From: Chryseobacterium soli | Lineage (GTDB): Bacteria > Bacteroidota > Bacteroidia > Flavobacteriales > Weeksellaceae | Direction of reading: 5' to 3' | Length of the DNA stretch: 64,000 nt | Assembly: GCF_000737705.1 (NCBI RefSeq) | Contig: NZ_JPRH01000003.1 | Coordinates: 496,001 to 560,000, forward strand | Shown: in pieces, positions 52,970 to 63,470 of the stretch | Layout: every line of letters starts with the position of its first letter | Position numbering within the stretch: position 1 is the first letter of the stretch | The notes under the pieces: generated by a model | The model's database searches: none | What the model was told of the DNA's origin: nothing | Seen by the model: only the letters and a program-made list of their open reading frames with translations | Translations under genes and position numbers: made by a program

Positions 52970-53584
52970 TTAATTTTTCTTTTTGAAAAAAATCCCAAAA
53001 CAAATTCCTGCGGCAATCAGCATAAAAATTCCGCCCAAAAAAATGGTTTTATTGGTTTCTCCGGAGAAATAATTTTTAGTTAGAAATGCCAATAAAAATG
53101 CCGCTACAACTTGCGGAATTACCGTAGAAAAATTAAAAATTGCATAATATTTATTGGCGTCTTCTTCATCCTTGGAAATTTTTTCTACCATTAAATATGG
53201 AATTGTACTAATACTGCTCCAGCCAACGCCAATCAATCCAAACGAAAGAAGTAAAGCAATTGGCGACGCAAAAAAATAAATCGAAATCAAACCGAAACTT
53301 CCTATTAATAGTGCGATTGAATGTAATAAATAAGCATTGTATTTTTTAATATAGCGATGCAAAAGAAAGGCAATTGAAGTTCCTAAAATGCTGTAAAGCG
53401 AAAAATAAATCCCGACCCAAAAAGTAGCATTTTCGAAATTCTGCTCGTTATTCGCCACTTTAAAAACATATTTTGCTACAACGGGAACGCTGTAAATCCA
53501 CATTGAAAAAAGCCCAAGCCAAGTGAAAAATTGTATGATGAAAAGTGGTAATAATTTTCTTAATTTTTGAGTGTTTGTGGTCAT
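52970..53584 (-). pseudogene. MFS transporter, C-terminal half only
   Basis: The 204-residue frame encodes about six membrane helices. It begins MTTNTQKLRKLLPLFIIQFF and includes TWLGLFSMWIYSVPVVAKYV, which looks like helix 7 of SLC45-type sugar MFS transporters. Full proteins have 12 helices and about 440 residues, so the N-terminal half is missing. No further matching frame is seen in the 58 bases before the M28 gene. It is a likely decayed gene, though a half-size protein cannot be excluded. Confidence 0.65.
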
Positions 53585-53642
53585 TTTTCATATCTATTTA
53601 CTAAGCAATAATCATTAACAGAAATAGCGCTTAGCTCAGTTT

Positions 53643-55115
53643 TTATCGTTCAAGAGAAAAATTCGAAAGCACTTTTGGACGTTCAGCCTCGTTGGCTACT
53701 TTCCAGGAAGTTCTGTACATCCATTCCATCATTTTATACAGCTTTTTATAATTGATGTTTTCAGATTCGTCCTGTGGAGTATGGTATTGATCGTGAAGCA
53801 CACTGGTGAAAAATATAGCAGGAATTCCAATCTTTGCGTACGGAAGATGATCGCTCCTGAAATAGAAATATTCAGCATGGCTCGGAGAATCCCAATCTTT
53901 CAGGTATTTGAATTTTGTACTTTCGTTATTGGCATCTTCTGCCATTTTTACCAATTCATCAGAGTTTTTGTGAGGAGCATTGCCACCCAGTAAAGCCGCT
54001 TCATTATTGTCATTTCTGCCGATCATATCCCCATTCAGGACAGCTACGATCTTTTCTTTCGGAACAACAGGATGGGCAGCATGCCATCGGGAACCTAGCA
54101 GTCCTCTCTCTTCAGCCCCATGAAAAACAAATAAAATACTTCTCTTTCCCGGCTGTTTTTTATACGCTCTTGCCATGGCCAGCATGGCAACACAGGTACT
54201 GGCATTATCATCAGCTCCATTATAGATCGTGTCGTTTTTTACAGGATGCCTGATTCCGTCATGATCCTGATGTCCGCTAAGCAAAACATATTCACTTTTT
54301 AAAGAAGGATCGGTACCTTCAATTTTTCCGATAATATTTACAGAGGGATATTTGTAGGTTTCCGTGATGAGGTTCAGCGAGACCTTTGGATTATTTTTAA
54401 CCCAGTCTGCATTTTCCTTTTTGATCCATAGCACAGGAATATTATTGGTGATTTTTTCACGGAGACCTTCCACACCATAAGACCCTCTTGTCATCTGGGG
54501 AAGCACTTCTACCCAGCTTTGATCAGAAATGTCATCCGTCACGAAAATAATGGCTTTTACTCCCAGTTCAAAAGCTTTAGCATAATATTTCGTTCTTATA
54601 AATCCAGGATATCTTCTTACGAAAAGTGTCATTTCTTTGCTGATATTTTTAGCCGATGCATTGATCGCCAGGACTTTTCCTTTAATATTCAGCTTGGAAA
54701 GCTCTTCCGGTTCTGTCGTCCCTGCATAAATCACGTCAGCATCAATACTGGCATTTACAGGTTCGGCAACAAGATAGTCTTTCCATAATTTCAGGCTGTT
54801 CCCATTAATTGTTAAGGTACTTTGTGGCGTTACCTGATGCCTATACATGTCAAAGAACTGAAAGAATGTTCCGTTATCGCCTGCAGGCTTCATTCCTGCT
54901 TCCTTAGCTTTATCAGCAAGCCACATCGATGCTTTGAGCTCATCTAACGTTCCCGCTTCCCGACCCCAAAACTGATCGGCAGCCATTTCATACATATCTT
55001 TTTTGAGATCAGCTTCCTTAATAGCGGAAACCAGCGGTTTTTTATAGTTTTGAGCACTGCCAAAGCTGAAAATAAGCAGACTCAATATAGAAAATAGATA
55101 ATTTCTGTTCATCAT
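53643..55115 (-). CDS. M28 family metallopeptidase, secreted
   Basis: This 490-residue protein has a signal peptide (MMNRNYLFSILSLLIFSFGSAQ). A PA-like insert lies in the first half. The dizinc aminopeptidase ligands follow in order: H in SGHQDHDG, D in NGADDNAS, EE in FHGAEERGLLG, D in LNGDMIGRND and H in DQYHTPQDE. It probably trims peptides in the periplasm or outside the cell. It lies downstream of the small gene at 55122. Confidence 0.93.
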   Translation of the reverse strand: MMNRNYLFSILSLLIFSFGSAQNYKKPLVSAIKEADLKKDMYEMAADQFWGREAGTLDELKASMWLADKAKEAGMKPAGDNGTFFQFFDMYRHQVTPQSTLTINGNSLKLWKDYLVAEPVNASIDADVIYAGTTEPEELSKLNIKGKVLAINASAKNISKEMTLFVRRYPGFIRTKYYAKAFELGVKAIIFVTDDISDQSWVEVLPQMTRGSYGVEGLREKITNNIPVLWIKKENADWVKNNPKVSLNLITETYKYPSVNIIGKIEGTDPSLKSEYVLLSGHQDHDGIRHPVKNDTIYNGADDNASTCVAMLAMARAYKKQPGKRSILFVFHGAEERGLLGSRWHAAHPVVPKEKIVAVLNGDMIGRNDNNEAALLGGNAPHKNSDELVKMAEDANNESTKFKYLKDWDSPSHAEYFYFRSDHLPYAKIGIPAIFFTSVLHDQYHTPQDESENINYKKLYKMMEWMYRTSWKVANEAERPKVLSNFSLER

Positions 55116-55121
55116 TATTTT

Positions 55122-55358
55122 TTAATTGAAGTTAGCCAATTTATCTGAAAATTGCTTGGAGAATTCTTTCCGGTCCTCTTCCAGTTTTTCCTGATTGGAG
55201 GGCAGGATATAGCTGAAAAGGATCTTCTCTTCATGATCTGTGAAAACAATTTCCTTTTCGTTTCCGTCGATCATCTGTGAGAAAATAGCCCACATTGAAG
55301 TATCTTTTAATTTTAATAATTCAAAAAACTGTTCTGCTTGTATCTGTATTGTTTTCAT
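55122..55358 (-). CDS. Small conserved hypothetical protein
   Basis: This 78-residue protein begins MKTIQIQAEQFFELLKLKDT and is hydrophilic without a signal peptide. It starts 79 bases after the DUF5686 stop and ends 6 bases before the M28 gene, so they may be co-transcribed. No domain is recognised. Confidence 0.65.
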   Translation of the reverse strand: MKTIQIQAEQFFELLKLKDTSMWAIFSQMIDGNEKEIVFTDHEEKILFSYILPSNQEKLEEDRKEFSKQFSDKLANFN

Positions 55359-55437
55359 GTTCTTTTGAATGGTATAGATTAATGGTTGAAATATATATTA
55401 AGTCAGTTGTAATTGTTTGAATATGAAGGCGGAAATA

Positions 55438-57852
55438 TTAGAACTCCAACAGCTTTAATTTAAACTGTATCGCAAAATTTTGTTTGAAATTGGGGGTTGT
55501 ATAATAGCCCACGCGGTAAAACAGCCCTAAATTAAAATAGCTGGAAAGAAAATTATTCCATTCCAGACCTACTTCCTGATACAGGTGGTCCAGTTCTTTA
55601 AACCTGAAATCATGATATTCAGGATGCTTCATATCTCCGATAGTCCCCCTTAAGACAAAATCAAAGCTCGAAACATTCTGACCAAAGCTTTTTAGATAAA
55701 AAGGAAGTTTGTGGGTAAAATAATAGGCAATAAATTTATCATTATAATACTTTCCACCTTCCAGGGTGGCAAATCCCAGATAAGAAGTAAGGTTAAAATT
55801 AAGATCTCTGCTTGGAGAGGCCAGCCCGTTCATTGTAAAGTTTTTCCAGATCGGTGCTTCACCAAAAACCATTCCTCCATATAATCGAACGCCTGTAGTT
55901 CCCAACAATGACTTAAAGTTGTGTACGAAAAGTGCGTCAAAACGGGTATAATTAAAATCTCCGCCTAATATTTTATAGCTCTGCTCATAATTAAAATACA
56001 GTTCAGGGTATTTCTGGTCGATGAGGGATTTTCCCTGCGGAGTCATGATATTGGTGGAATTCGGGGAATATTTTAAGGTAAACAGCGTATTGAAATTTTC
56101 AAATGCCGCTCCCTGATTTCTGAAATTATAATCGAATTTGGCTTCCTCAAAGTTTCTTTTTGCCGCAAAAACAAGTGTAAGACCGTTGGTAATATCATTC
56201 AGATACGATAAAGTAGCTCCTCTGTAATGATAATATTTATCATTATTAAGGTTGTTTCCATAATTCATCATTCTCATTTTGAAATTCCAGAGCCTTCTGT
56301 AAAACTCACCGGAAGCAGTAACATCATTGTAATATTCAAGTCTGAAAAATGAACTTTTATCCAGAGTGGTCTTCATATCAAGACCAATTCCGTATTTCCA
56401 TTTTTCATCCTTAAAACCGTAGGCAAAATAATAATCCGGCGAAAAATAAGGATTAAAGTTTTCATTCAGTTTAGCCTTTAAACCTACCCTGAAGCCTTCA
56501 TATAAGTTATAGTTCACAATTTCATCAACTGGAAAATCTACGATGCCTACCCGGATCTGTCCGTTGATGAGGCCTGTGAGCACCTTCACTTTACTGTCGA
56601 TATTGTATTTTTTACCCAGGCTGTCGATGGTCGTGTATGTATTTCTTTCTCGTTCGGTGAGTGGATCCGTTCTATATAAATCCAGCGATTTTCCATCCGC
56701 ATTTTTCACAGAAAAAGTATACCCTTTAAAATCCTTAGCTTCCTGTTCTATGGGAGATTGATAGTCAAAATATTTTGAAGTCAGGACCGCATACGTTCCA
56801 AAATGCCGTTTGTCTTTTTTCTCGGGTTTATCGTTGGGCTTCTTTTTCTCGTCTTCATCCATAGCCAATCTGCTCATCCGAAGCTTAACTTTTTCATCCG
56901 ACAAAAACCATTTATTGTTGTAGAAAACCCAGGTACTCGTAATGATTCCGTCGTTTTTCGTTTTGCTGAAGTTTTCAATTTTTTTAATTCCGTAGGTTTC
57001 GGTATCTATGTAGATTGCTCCGTTGTATTTTCTTTTCTTATCAGGCTTTTTGTAATTCACTTCACGGAAGCGGATTACGAAATTTTTTCTTCCATCCAGC
57101 TCAATTGTATCCGTTAGAAAAAAACGGTACAGACCGCGGTTTTCCTGTTTGATCTGATTCGGTATTTTATCCCGGTTACTTTGCTGCATCGCGATCATTT
57201 CATAGATGGGCTGCTTAAGACCGGAAATTCTATTGTCGAGGATGTTGATTTTTTCACCGTATTTTTGAGAATATAAAAACTCCTGAGCTCGTTCCCAAAG
57301 GAATAATTTACTCTTTGAAAATATGTTTTTGGCAGAAACATTATTCAGCGAATCCTTTTGCCTTTTCTTTTTGAATAAATTCGTTTCATTAAAAAATTCG
57401 TTGAACTGGGAAATGCTGTCTTCATCAATATCCATAGAAACCTTTTCGTAAGATTTATACGAATATGAACCCAGACTTTTCGGCGAATTTTCTTTAAATA
57501 ATCTGGTGACTTTTTTCAGGATTTCCAACGCCCTCGGATCACTTTTATCCTGAATAACGATGGCTTCAATATCCGTTGTTTTTGATGAGTTTTTAAAAAG
57601 AGAAACCTGCATGTTTTTTTCTACAAAAGCAGATTCTTTTTGATGACCTTCTGCCTCAATTTCAATGTTTGAACATGTCGTGTTGAATTCTAAAACCCCC
57701 TGACTGTTGGTATATCCGAGAGTTGTAATACCACAGAAAATTTTTGCATGCGAAATAGGTACTTTATCAGTTTCGTCAATGACTGTGATTTTTGATTGTG
57801 AAAAACCAAAAAAAGACATCAAAAAAAATAAAAACAGTAAAACCCTTTTCAT
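55438..57852 (-). CDS. DUF5686 outer-membrane protein with CarboxypepD-like domain
   Basis: This 804-residue protein has a signal peptide (MKRVLLFLFFLMSFFGFSQ). A small carboxypeptidase-regulatory-like beta domain (20-90, VPISHAKIFCGITTLGYTN) and a helical linker precede a long C-terminal beta-barrel (from about 430) that ends FAIQFKLKLLEF. This is the usual layout of Bacteroidota DUF5686 proteins. It sits in the outer membrane and its substrate is unknown. Confidence 0.88.
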   Translation of the reverse strand: MKRVLLFLFFLMSFFGFSQSKITVIDETDKVPISHAKIFCGITTLGYTNSQGVLEFNTTCSNIEIEAEGHQKESAFVEKNMQVSLFKNSSKTTDIEAIVIQDKSDPRALEILKKVTRLFKENSPKSLGSYSYKSYEKVSMDIDEDSISQFNEFFNETNLFKKKRQKDSLNNVSAKNIFSKSKLFLWERAQEFLYSQKYGEKINILDNRISGLKQPIYEMIAMQQSNRDKIPNQIKQENRGLYRFFLTDTIELDGRKNFVIRFREVNYKKPDKKRKYNGAIYIDTETYGIKKIENFSKTKNDGIITSTWVFYNNKWFLSDEKVKLRMSRLAMDEDEKKKPNDKPEKKDKRHFGTYAVLTSKYFDYQSPIEQEAKDFKGYTFSVKNADGKSLDLYRTDPLTERERNTYTTIDSLGKKYNIDSKVKVLTGLINGQIRVGIVDFPVDEIVNYNLYEGFRVGLKAKLNENFNPYFSPDYYFAYGFKDEKWKYGIGLDMKTTLDKSSFFRLEYYNDVTASGEFYRRLWNFKMRMMNYGNNLNNDKYYHYRGATLSYLNDITNGLTLVFAAKRNFEEAKFDYNFRNQGAAFENFNTLFTLKYSPNSTNIMTPQGKSLIDQKYPELYFNYEQSYKILGGDFNYTRFDALFVHNFKSLLGTTGVRLYGGMVFGEAPIWKNFTMNGLASPSRDLNFNLTSYLGFATLEGGKYYNDKFIAYYFTHKLPFYLKSFGQNVSSFDFVLRGTIGDMKHPEYHDFRFKELDHLYQEVGLEWNNFLSSYFNLGLFYRVGYYTTPNFKQNFAIQFKLKLLEF

Positions 57853-57865
57853 AAAAAAAACTAGT

Positions 57866-57873
57866 CAAAAGTA
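57866..57873 (-). promoter_or_regulatory. -7 box TACTTTTG of the DUF5686 gene
   Basis: The minus strand reads TACTTTTG 13 bases before the start codon, matching TAnnTTTG. The -33 element is unclear. Confidence 0.5.
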
Positions 57874-57950
57874 GTAATATTTATTCTTCCGGGAAAGTTT
57901 TGTTCATTGATATTCACATGAGTTTTAATAGAAGGTATCTTTATATTATA

Positions 57951-57982
57951 AAAGAAACGCCTGAAAATTCAGGCGTTTCTTT
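57951..57982 (-). terminator. Terminator of the lipoprotein operon
   Basis: AAAGAAACGCCTGAA and TTCAGGCGTTTCTTT form a near-perfect stem with a 2-base loop. T-rich sequence flanks it on both strands. It directly follows the stop of the minus-strand gene at 57982. Confidence 0.88.
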
Positions 57983-58677
57983 TATTTGGTAAGCTGTGCT
58001 AAGAACTTGAAAGTTTTCATTTCAAGTTCTTCTTTGGAGAGCTTATTGTTTTCAAATTCGATCGAAGTGTATTGTCCGTCTTCCTTTGAGATCAATGCAT
58101 ATCCGTTATATTTTTTGCCATTCTGTTGGTAATTGTAGCTTACAAATTTAGAATTGGGCTGATCCAGTTTTAATGAGATATTCTGAATGCTTTTTTTCTT
58201 TTTTAGTGCCTTCAGATTGTCCAGTGCATCACCATTTTTGGCTTCATAGCTGTGCATAAAAATGGAAGTGTTATCCGGTAATTTTACGGCAAGCTTTAAT
58301 GAATCATCATAATTTTTCTGGATATAACTGTTGGCTTCTACATTGAGTTTCGCGCTAAGATCTAACGGTAAAAGAGTGTCTTTTTTTATCTTTTTTATAT
58401 GATAGATGGTCATTTCAGAATCACCCAGCTTATTGATGCTGTCGTAGCTTTCGTAAAAAATATCATTTGATATATTCTGAATATTATTCCGGTAATTGTT
58501 CTTACTCTCCTCAATGGCACTGGTTACGCTTTGATACGATTGTGGCTGATAATTACTTGAATACGATGAATTGCTTGAACTGCTTGAATTTTTATTACAG
58601 GTCATCGCGATTCTGAAAATAGCGAAAAGTCCCAACACAACACTTAAGATCGTCCTCCAAACGGGTTTATTGTCCAT
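57982..58677 (-). CDS. Membrane-anchored hypothetical protein
   Basis: This 231-residue protein has one N-terminal hydrophobic segment (TILSVVLGLFAIFRIAM), a Ser/Asn/Tyr-rich linker and a soluble domain of about 150 residues. Its start overlaps the stop of the lipoprotein gene by one base. The two are likely envelope partners. No known domain is recognised. Confidence 0.7.
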   Translation of the reverse strand: MDNKPVWRTILSVVLGLFAIFRIAMTCNKNSSSSSNSSYSSNYQPQSYQSVTSAIEESKNNYRNNIQNISNDIFYESYDSINKLGDSEMTIYHIKKIKKDTLLPLDLSAKLNVEANSYIQKNYDDSLKLAVKLPDNTSIFMHSYEAKNGDALDNLKALKKKKSIQNISLKLDQPNSKFVSYNYQQNGKKYNGYALISKEDGQYTSIEFENNKLSKEELEMKTFKFLAQLTK

Positions 58678-59429
58678 TATTTTAAGTCTTCTTTAGTGAT
58701 GGTAATTTCTTTGATCACTTTTCCTTTTACATCTGTATACAGGTATTTAAGATTTTTCACACCCAGTGCTTCCGTTTTGGAAAATATCTGTCTGATTTGT
58801 GGCATTCTAAGCATTTCGTCTTTTATTATCTGCTCTGCGCCATCCATTTCAAGCATTTTCTGATAGCTTTCCGGAACTTCTGTGGTGTACACGATGTTTT
58901 TGTTTTCATCAGCTTTAATGCTTATTACTTTTGTTCCTGTAGCCTTATCTTCCATCGGAAGATTTTTGTTGAAAACCTCCAGTACAGAATTAAGCTGAGA
59001 ACTGGTGGCATTACCCGATGCTATAGAGCTTAGGTCCTGTTGAGTAGTTCCTTTAAGCTTATTTTGATCAATCGCTTCGTCTGCGATCACTCTTCCGTCT
59101 GCCCCATATATTTTAAGATTGAATTTTACGCCGCTGTCAAGCAGCTCCTGACCCAGCTTTTCGCTTTTAATTGCCTGTCCGATAAGTTGAGGAAATGAAG
59201 AGGTAATAAGCTGGCCTTCCATATCATCCGATCCCTGATGAGCAGTGTTTACTTCAATAGTAATTTCGTCCGGACCCGTAGAGGTTGCTTTGCTGGATTT
59301 GATCATAGAACTCACCATCATAGATGAAGATCTGTTATACATATCAACAAAATTGCGGACTTTATCGCTCTTTGACTGACATGAAAGTAATACAATAGAA
59401 GTAAAACAAATAAGTAATAGTTTTTTCAT
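58677..59429 (-). CDS. Lipoprotein, hypothetical
   Basis: This 250-residue protein has a lipobox (IVLLSCQSK, Cys17). The following helix-rich domain includes DMYNRSSSMMVSSMIKSSK and DEITIEVNTAHQGSDD. It is coupled to the next gene by a one-base overlap. It lies downstream of alaS, but the alaS terminator separates them. Confidence 0.72.
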   Translation of the reverse strand: MKKLLLICFTSIVLLSCQSKSDKVRNFVDMYNRSSSMMVSSMIKSSKATSTGPDEITIEVNTAHQGSDDMEGQLITSSFPQLIGQAIKSEKLGQELLDSGVKFNLKIYGADGRVIADEAIDQNKLKGTTQQDLSSIASGNATSSQLNSVLEVFNKNLPMEDKATGTKVISIKADENKNIVYTTEVPESYQKMLEMDGAEQIIKDEMLRMPQIRQIFSKTEALGVKNLKYLYTDVKGKVIKEITITKEDLK

Positions 59430-59451
59430 GGTAATTTTTTTTGAAAGATAA

Positions 59452-59481
59452 TAAAAAAACAGAAACCCGAAAGTTTCTGTT
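59452..59481 (-). terminator. alaS terminator
   Basis: On the minus strand AACAGAAAC and GTTTCTGTT pair around a 6-base loop, followed by a T-run. It lies 30 bases after the alaS stop. Confidence 0.88.
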
Positions 59482-59511
59482 CCTGTTTTAATTTTTATAG
59501 TGTTTTGAACA

Positions 59512-62115
59512 TTACATATTCAAAGCTTTTTGGTATGCATTTTCAAGGCCGTCAAGGTTTTTACCTCCTGCCGTTGCAAAGCCCGGGTTTCCTCCGCCGC
59601 CGCCCTGAATCTCTTTAGCTAATTCTTTTACGATAGCTCCGGCCTGATAGCTCGCTGCCAGATCATCAGAAACACCCACTGTAATCATAGGTTTGTCGTC
59701 TGCATTAGAAAGGATAATCGTCACAGAGTTAGGGATTTCCTTCTTCAATTGGAAAACGATATCTTTTACAGAACCTGCATCCAGAGAAGTTTTTTTAACC
59801 AAAAGCTGCTTGTCGCCTTTTTGTTCATATGCATTTTTCCAGTCTCCGATTTCACCTTTTGCTTTTTCTCTTTTCAGCGCTTCCACTTCAGATTTTAAAG
59901 CAGCATTCTCTTCGATTAATTTCTCGACAGATCGTACAACGTCTTTAGATTTCAACAACTGGGAAAGCTCGTTGATCTGCTTTTCTGCATTTTTGAAATA
60001 TTCCTCAGATTTATCTCCGGAAATCGCTTCAATCCTTCTGATTCCTGCAGCTGCAGAACTTTCTGAAGAAATTTTGAAATGTCCGATTTCGCTGGTATTT
60101 TTTACGTGAGTTCCCCCGCAAAGTTCTTTTGAACTTCCAAACTGGATCATTCTCACACTGTCACCATATTTTTCACCAAAAAGAGCCATTGCACCTTTGT
60201 CAATCGCTTCCTGAATTGGGATATTTCTAAATTCCTGTAAAGCAATACTTTCCTTGATTTTGTGATTCACTTTTTCTTCAACCAAAGCCAATTCTTCCTC
60301 CGTCATTTTATTGAAATGAGAGAAGTCAAAACGTAGATAATCAGGACCAACATAAGAACCTTTTTGTTCAACGTGAGTTCCCAAAACCTCTCTCAAGGCT
60401 TCATGTAAGAGGTGAGTAACAGAGTGATTTGCCTGAGAATTTTTTCTGTCGGTTGCATTTACTTTAGCATAGAAAAGAGCTCCTGCATCTTTTGGAAGAC
60501 CGTTAATTAAAGAAATAATCAGTCCGTTTTCTTTTTTTGTATCTAAAACTTCGAAACTTTCCGTAGCATTTTCGAGGACACCTTTGTCTCCAACTTGTCC
60601 ACCACCTTCCGGATAGAAAGGAGAGTTGCTTAATACAATCTGATAAAATTCTCCGTCTTTATTTTCTACTTTTCTGTATCTTGTAATATATGTTTGGGCT
60701 TCGATTTGGTCGTAACCAACGAAATTTTCATCTCTTTCTTCCAAAGTTACCCAGTCGTAGACTTTTTGTTCAGAATCACCTCTTGAGCGATCTTTTTGCT
60801 TCTTCATTTCTTCGTCAAAGCCTTTTTCATCAATCGTTAGACCTTTTTCTTCGGCAATAATTCGTGATAAATCTGCGGGAAATCCGTGTGTGTCATATAA
60901 TTCAAAAACCAAATTTCCCGGAACAATGGTTTCTCCTTTGTTTTGGGTATCTTTGATGATGTTGTTAATTCTAATTAACCCATTTTCAATCTTATTAAGA
61001 AAAGATTCTTCTTCACTTTTGATAACTTCTGTTACCAAATTTCCTTGTTTCTCCAACTCAGGGAAGAATGCTCCCATTTGATTCTGAAGAACAGCAACCA
61101 ACTGATAAAGGAAAGGCTCTTTCATATCCAGGAATCTGTAAGAATAAGAAATTCCTCTTCTTAAAATTCTTCTGATTACATAACCAGCGCCTCCATTTGA
61201 AGGCAATTGTCCGTCTGCAATCGCAAACGAAACCGCTCTGATGTGGTCTACCACAACACGGATCGCAATATCTTTTTCGTCTTCTAAAATTCCTGTATAT
61301 TTTTTACCTGAAAGCTCTTCAACTTTAGCAATCAGCGGAGTGAAAACATCGGTATCGTAGTTGGAAGTGGTTCCCTGAAGTGCCATACATAAACGCTCAA
61401 AGCCCATTCCCGTGTCTACGTGCTGTTGAGGAAGTTTTTCTAAACTTTTATCTGCCTTTCTGTTGAATTCCATGAAAACCAGGTTCCATACTTCCACTAC
61501 CTGAGGATGGTCGTTGTTTACCAGCTCCAATCCTGAAACTGCTGCTTTTTCTTCAGGAGTTCTCAAATCAACATGGATCTCTGAACAAGGTCCGCAAGGT
61601 CCGCTTTCACCCATCTCCCAGAAATTATCTTTCTTATTTCCATTGATGATTCTATCTTCAGAAATGTGAGATTTCCAGAAATCGTAAGCGTCCTGATCTC
61701 TTTCAAGATTTTCAGAAGCATCCCCTTCGAAAATGGTTACATACAGATTCTCTTTAGGAATTCCATACACTTCGGTTAATAATTCCCAGGCAAAAGCAAT
61801 CGCATCTTTTTTGAAATAATCACCAAAAGACCAGTTTCCCAACATTTCGAACATGGTGTGGTGATAAGTATCTCGACCTACATCATCCAGGTCATTATGT
61901 TTTCCTGAAACTCTCAGACACTTCTGTGTATCGGCAATTCTAGGGGCAGTAGGTGTTTTGTAACCTAAGAAAAAATCCTTGAACTGCGTCATTCCGGAGT
62001 TGGAAAACATTAGGGTAGGGTCATCTTTCAGTACGATAGGTGCTGAAGGAACGATAAGGTGGCCTTTACTTTTAAAATAATCTAAAAATTTTTGACGTAT
62101 CTCTTGTGATGTCAT
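59512..62115 (-). CDS. alaS: Alanyl-tRNA synthetase
   Basis: This 867-residue class II synthetase charges tRNA-Ala and edits mischarged Ser and Gly. The N-terminal catalytic domain begins [19 protein letters not shown], with [15 protein letters not shown] and [13 protein letters not shown]. The editing domain has zinc ligands in [11 protein letters not shown] (HxxxH) and [15 protein letters not shown]. The C-terminal coiled coil ends in a Gly-rich DHHA1 part ([15 protein letters not shown]). Length is typical. Confidence 0.98.
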   Translation of the reverse strand: MTSQEIRQKFLDYFKSKGHLIVPSAPIVLKDDPTLMFSNSGMTQFKDFFLGYKTPTAPRIADTQKCLRVSGKHNDLDDVGRDTYHHTMFEMLGNWSFGDYFKKDAIAFAWELLTEVYGIPKENLYVTIFEGDASENLERDQDAYDFWKSHISEDRIINGNKKDNFWEMGESGPCGPCSEIHVDLRTPEEKAAVSGLELVNNDHPQVVEVWNLVFMEFNRKADKSLEKLPQQHVDTGMGFERLCMALQGTTSNYDTDVFTPLIAKVEELSGKKYTGILEDEKDIAIRVVVDHIRAVSFAIADGQLPSNGGAGYVIRRILRRGISYSYRFLDMKEPFLYQLVAVLQNQMGAFFPELEKQGNLVTEVIKSEEESFLNKIENGLIRINNIIKDTQNKGETIVPGNLVFELYDTHGFPADLSRIIAEEKGLTIDEKGFDEEMKKQKDRSRGDSEQKVYDWVTLEERDENFVGYDQIEAQTYITRYRKVENKDGEFYQIVLSNSPFYPEGGGQVGDKGVLENATESFEVLDTKKENGLIISLINGLPKDAGALFYAKVNATDRKNSQANHSVTHLLHEALREVLGTHVEQKGSYVGPDYLRFDFSHFNKMTEEELALVEEKVNHKIKESIALQEFRNIPIQEAIDKGAMALFGEKYGDSVRMIQFGSSKELCGGTHVKNTSEIGHFKISSESSAAAGIRRIEAISGDKSEEYFKNAEKQINELSQLLKSKDVVRSVEKLIEENAALKSEVEALKREKAKGEIGDWKNAYEQKGDKQLLVKKTSLDAGSVKDIVFQLKKEIPNSVTIILSNADDKPMITVGVSDDLAASYQAGAIVKELAKEIQGGGGGNPGFATAGGKNLDGLENAYQKALNM

Positions 62116-62158
62116 AGTTTTGCTTTGCGTTAAAAAATATCAAAAAGTTGATAAGTTG

Positions 62159-62166
62159 CAAATTTA
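62159..62166 (-). promoter_or_regulatory. -7 box TAAATTTG of alaS
   Basis: The minus strand reads TAAATTTG, matching TAnnTTTG, 43 bases before the alaS start. No TTG is visible at the standard -33 position. Confidence 0.5.
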
Positions 62167-62362
62167 AGATTTTTAACTGATTTGGAAATAAAGTTTTTTA
62201 TTTCAGCCTATATAAAACGATTTTTTATTATGCCAGACTCAGCATGGATGGAAATATCTTATAAAATGTATGCTGCCTTTTTGTTGAATGGCAGAAGTTG
62301 AAATATTTTTTTTAGAAAACCTTTACTTTTTGGGCTTATATTTAATGATATGCTGGTTATTA

Positions 62363-62394
62363 TTGAAAACTATACTGCATGAAATGTAATTTTG
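62363..62394 (+). promoter_or_regulatory. Promoter of the sigma-factor operon
   Basis: TTG (62363-62365) and TAATTTTG (62387-62394) are 21 bases apart, matching the Bacteroidota TTG-N19-21-TAnnTTTG promoter. The predicted start near 62401 leaves a 150-base leader. The rest of 62167-62549 holds nothing else I can identify. Confidence 0.6.
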
Positions 62395-62549
62395 TTAAAA
62401 ATTAATGTAATATATTCTGTAAAAAATAAAAATATCAGAAATAATTGTAACTTTATAATGGGACCGTGTGATCAATTTAAAATTTTAAACAATCAATTAT
62501 AAATTTTTCTATTATCTTCGTTTTAGAGTTTTAATGATTCTCATGCCGT

Positions 62550-63104
62550 ATGGAGAAAAATAATGTACTGAAAAGCTGGGTGGAACAGTACTCTGAACCT
62601 CTTTTGAAAAGAGCTGCTTATGTGCTGTCCGATAAAGATACTGCTAAAGATATTGTTCAGGATGTATTTCTTGCCGCCTTTTCTTCTTATGAATCATTTG
62701 AGGGGAAAAGTAAGCCTTTAACATGGCTGATGGCTATATTAAACAGGAAAGTTTCAGATTTTTACCGTAAAAAATACCACTCTGAACCTCATATTAAGCT
62801 TGATCATTTTTTTGATGAAACAGGTTCATGGAACAATAATGAGGTCCTTAATGACTGGGATTCTTCGGGTAAAGAAACACATCTTTTGGATGATGATGAT
62901 TTTAATACCACGCTGGAAGACTGCATTGAAGATTTGCCCTCCAGATGGAAGATTCCGTTAAAAATGTATTATCTGCAGGAAAAAAAAGCACAGGAAGTAA
63001 GTCAGGAATTGGAGATTTCCACGACTAATCTATGGAAGATTTTACAGAGAAGCCGGTTACAGCTTAGAGAGTGCCTGGATAATAACTGGTTTAGAAAGTC
63101 ATAA
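62550..63104 (+). CDS. ECF-type sigma-70 family sigma factor
   Basis: This 184-residue protein has sigma region 2 (ASKDTAKD-like VLSDKDTAKDIVQDVFLAAF, then KPLTWLMAILNRKVSDFYRK). Region 4 has LPSRWKIPLKMYYLQEKKAQ followed by a helix-turn-helix (EISTTNLWKILQRSRLQLRE). It redirects RNA polymerase under an unknown stress. The anti-sigma-like gene follows after 14 bases. Confidence 0.93.
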   Translation: MEKNNVLKSWVEQYSEPLLKRAAYVLSDKDTAKDIVQDVFLAAFSSYESFEGKSKPLTWLMAILNRKVSDFYRKKYHSEPHIKLDHFFDETGSWNNNEVLNDWDSSGKETHLLDDDDFNTTLEDCIEDLPSRWKIPLKMYYLQEKKAQEVSQELEISTTNLWKILQRSRLQLRECLDNNWFRKS

Positions 63105-63118
63105 AGAATTGTAAAAAA

Positions 63119-63391
63119 ATGTTGAAAAAATTTATTCATTTACTATTTCTGCCATGCAGTGAAGCCACACTGCTTATGGAAAAGCAGAATGCAGAAACGA
63201 TTTCCAAAAAGGAAAACCGGAGGCTTGCCTTGCATCTGAAAATTTGTAAATGGTGCCGTGCCTATCAGCAGAAACTGAAAATTCTAGATGATATTTTAAA
63301 AAGAAAATGTTCTCATAAAAAAGAGAATGAAATTAATCCATCTGATATTCAGGAGTTTAAACATGAAGTAGCTAAAAAATTAGATTTATAA
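63119..63391 (+). CDS. Small anti-sigma-like protein (zinc-finger type)
   Basis: This 90-residue protein has HLKICKWCRAYQQK, which fits the H-x3-C-x2-C of zinc-binding anti-sigma (ZAS) domains. The first His and two Cys are at about 39-46. No membrane segment is present, so it is cytosolic. Its location after the sigma gene suggests it controls that factor. Confidence 0.75.
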   Translation: MLKKFIHLLFLPCSEATLLMEKQNAETISKKENRRLALHLKICKWCRAYQQKLKILDDILKRKCSHKKENEINPSDIQEFKHEVAKKLDL

Positions 63392-63428
63392 GACCTATTT
63401 TGTCAGGATTTTGAAATGGCTCCGACTA

Positions 63429-63436
63429 TACTTTTG
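63429..63436 (+). promoter_or_regulatory. -7 box TACTTTTG of the DUF417 gene
   Basis: TACTTTTG matches TAnnTTTG, 34 bases before the ATG at 63471, suggesting this gene has its own promoter separate from the sigma operon. Confidence 0.45.
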
Positions 63437-63470
63437 AAAATGATAAAGTATAACTCAAAATCTTAAAGAC

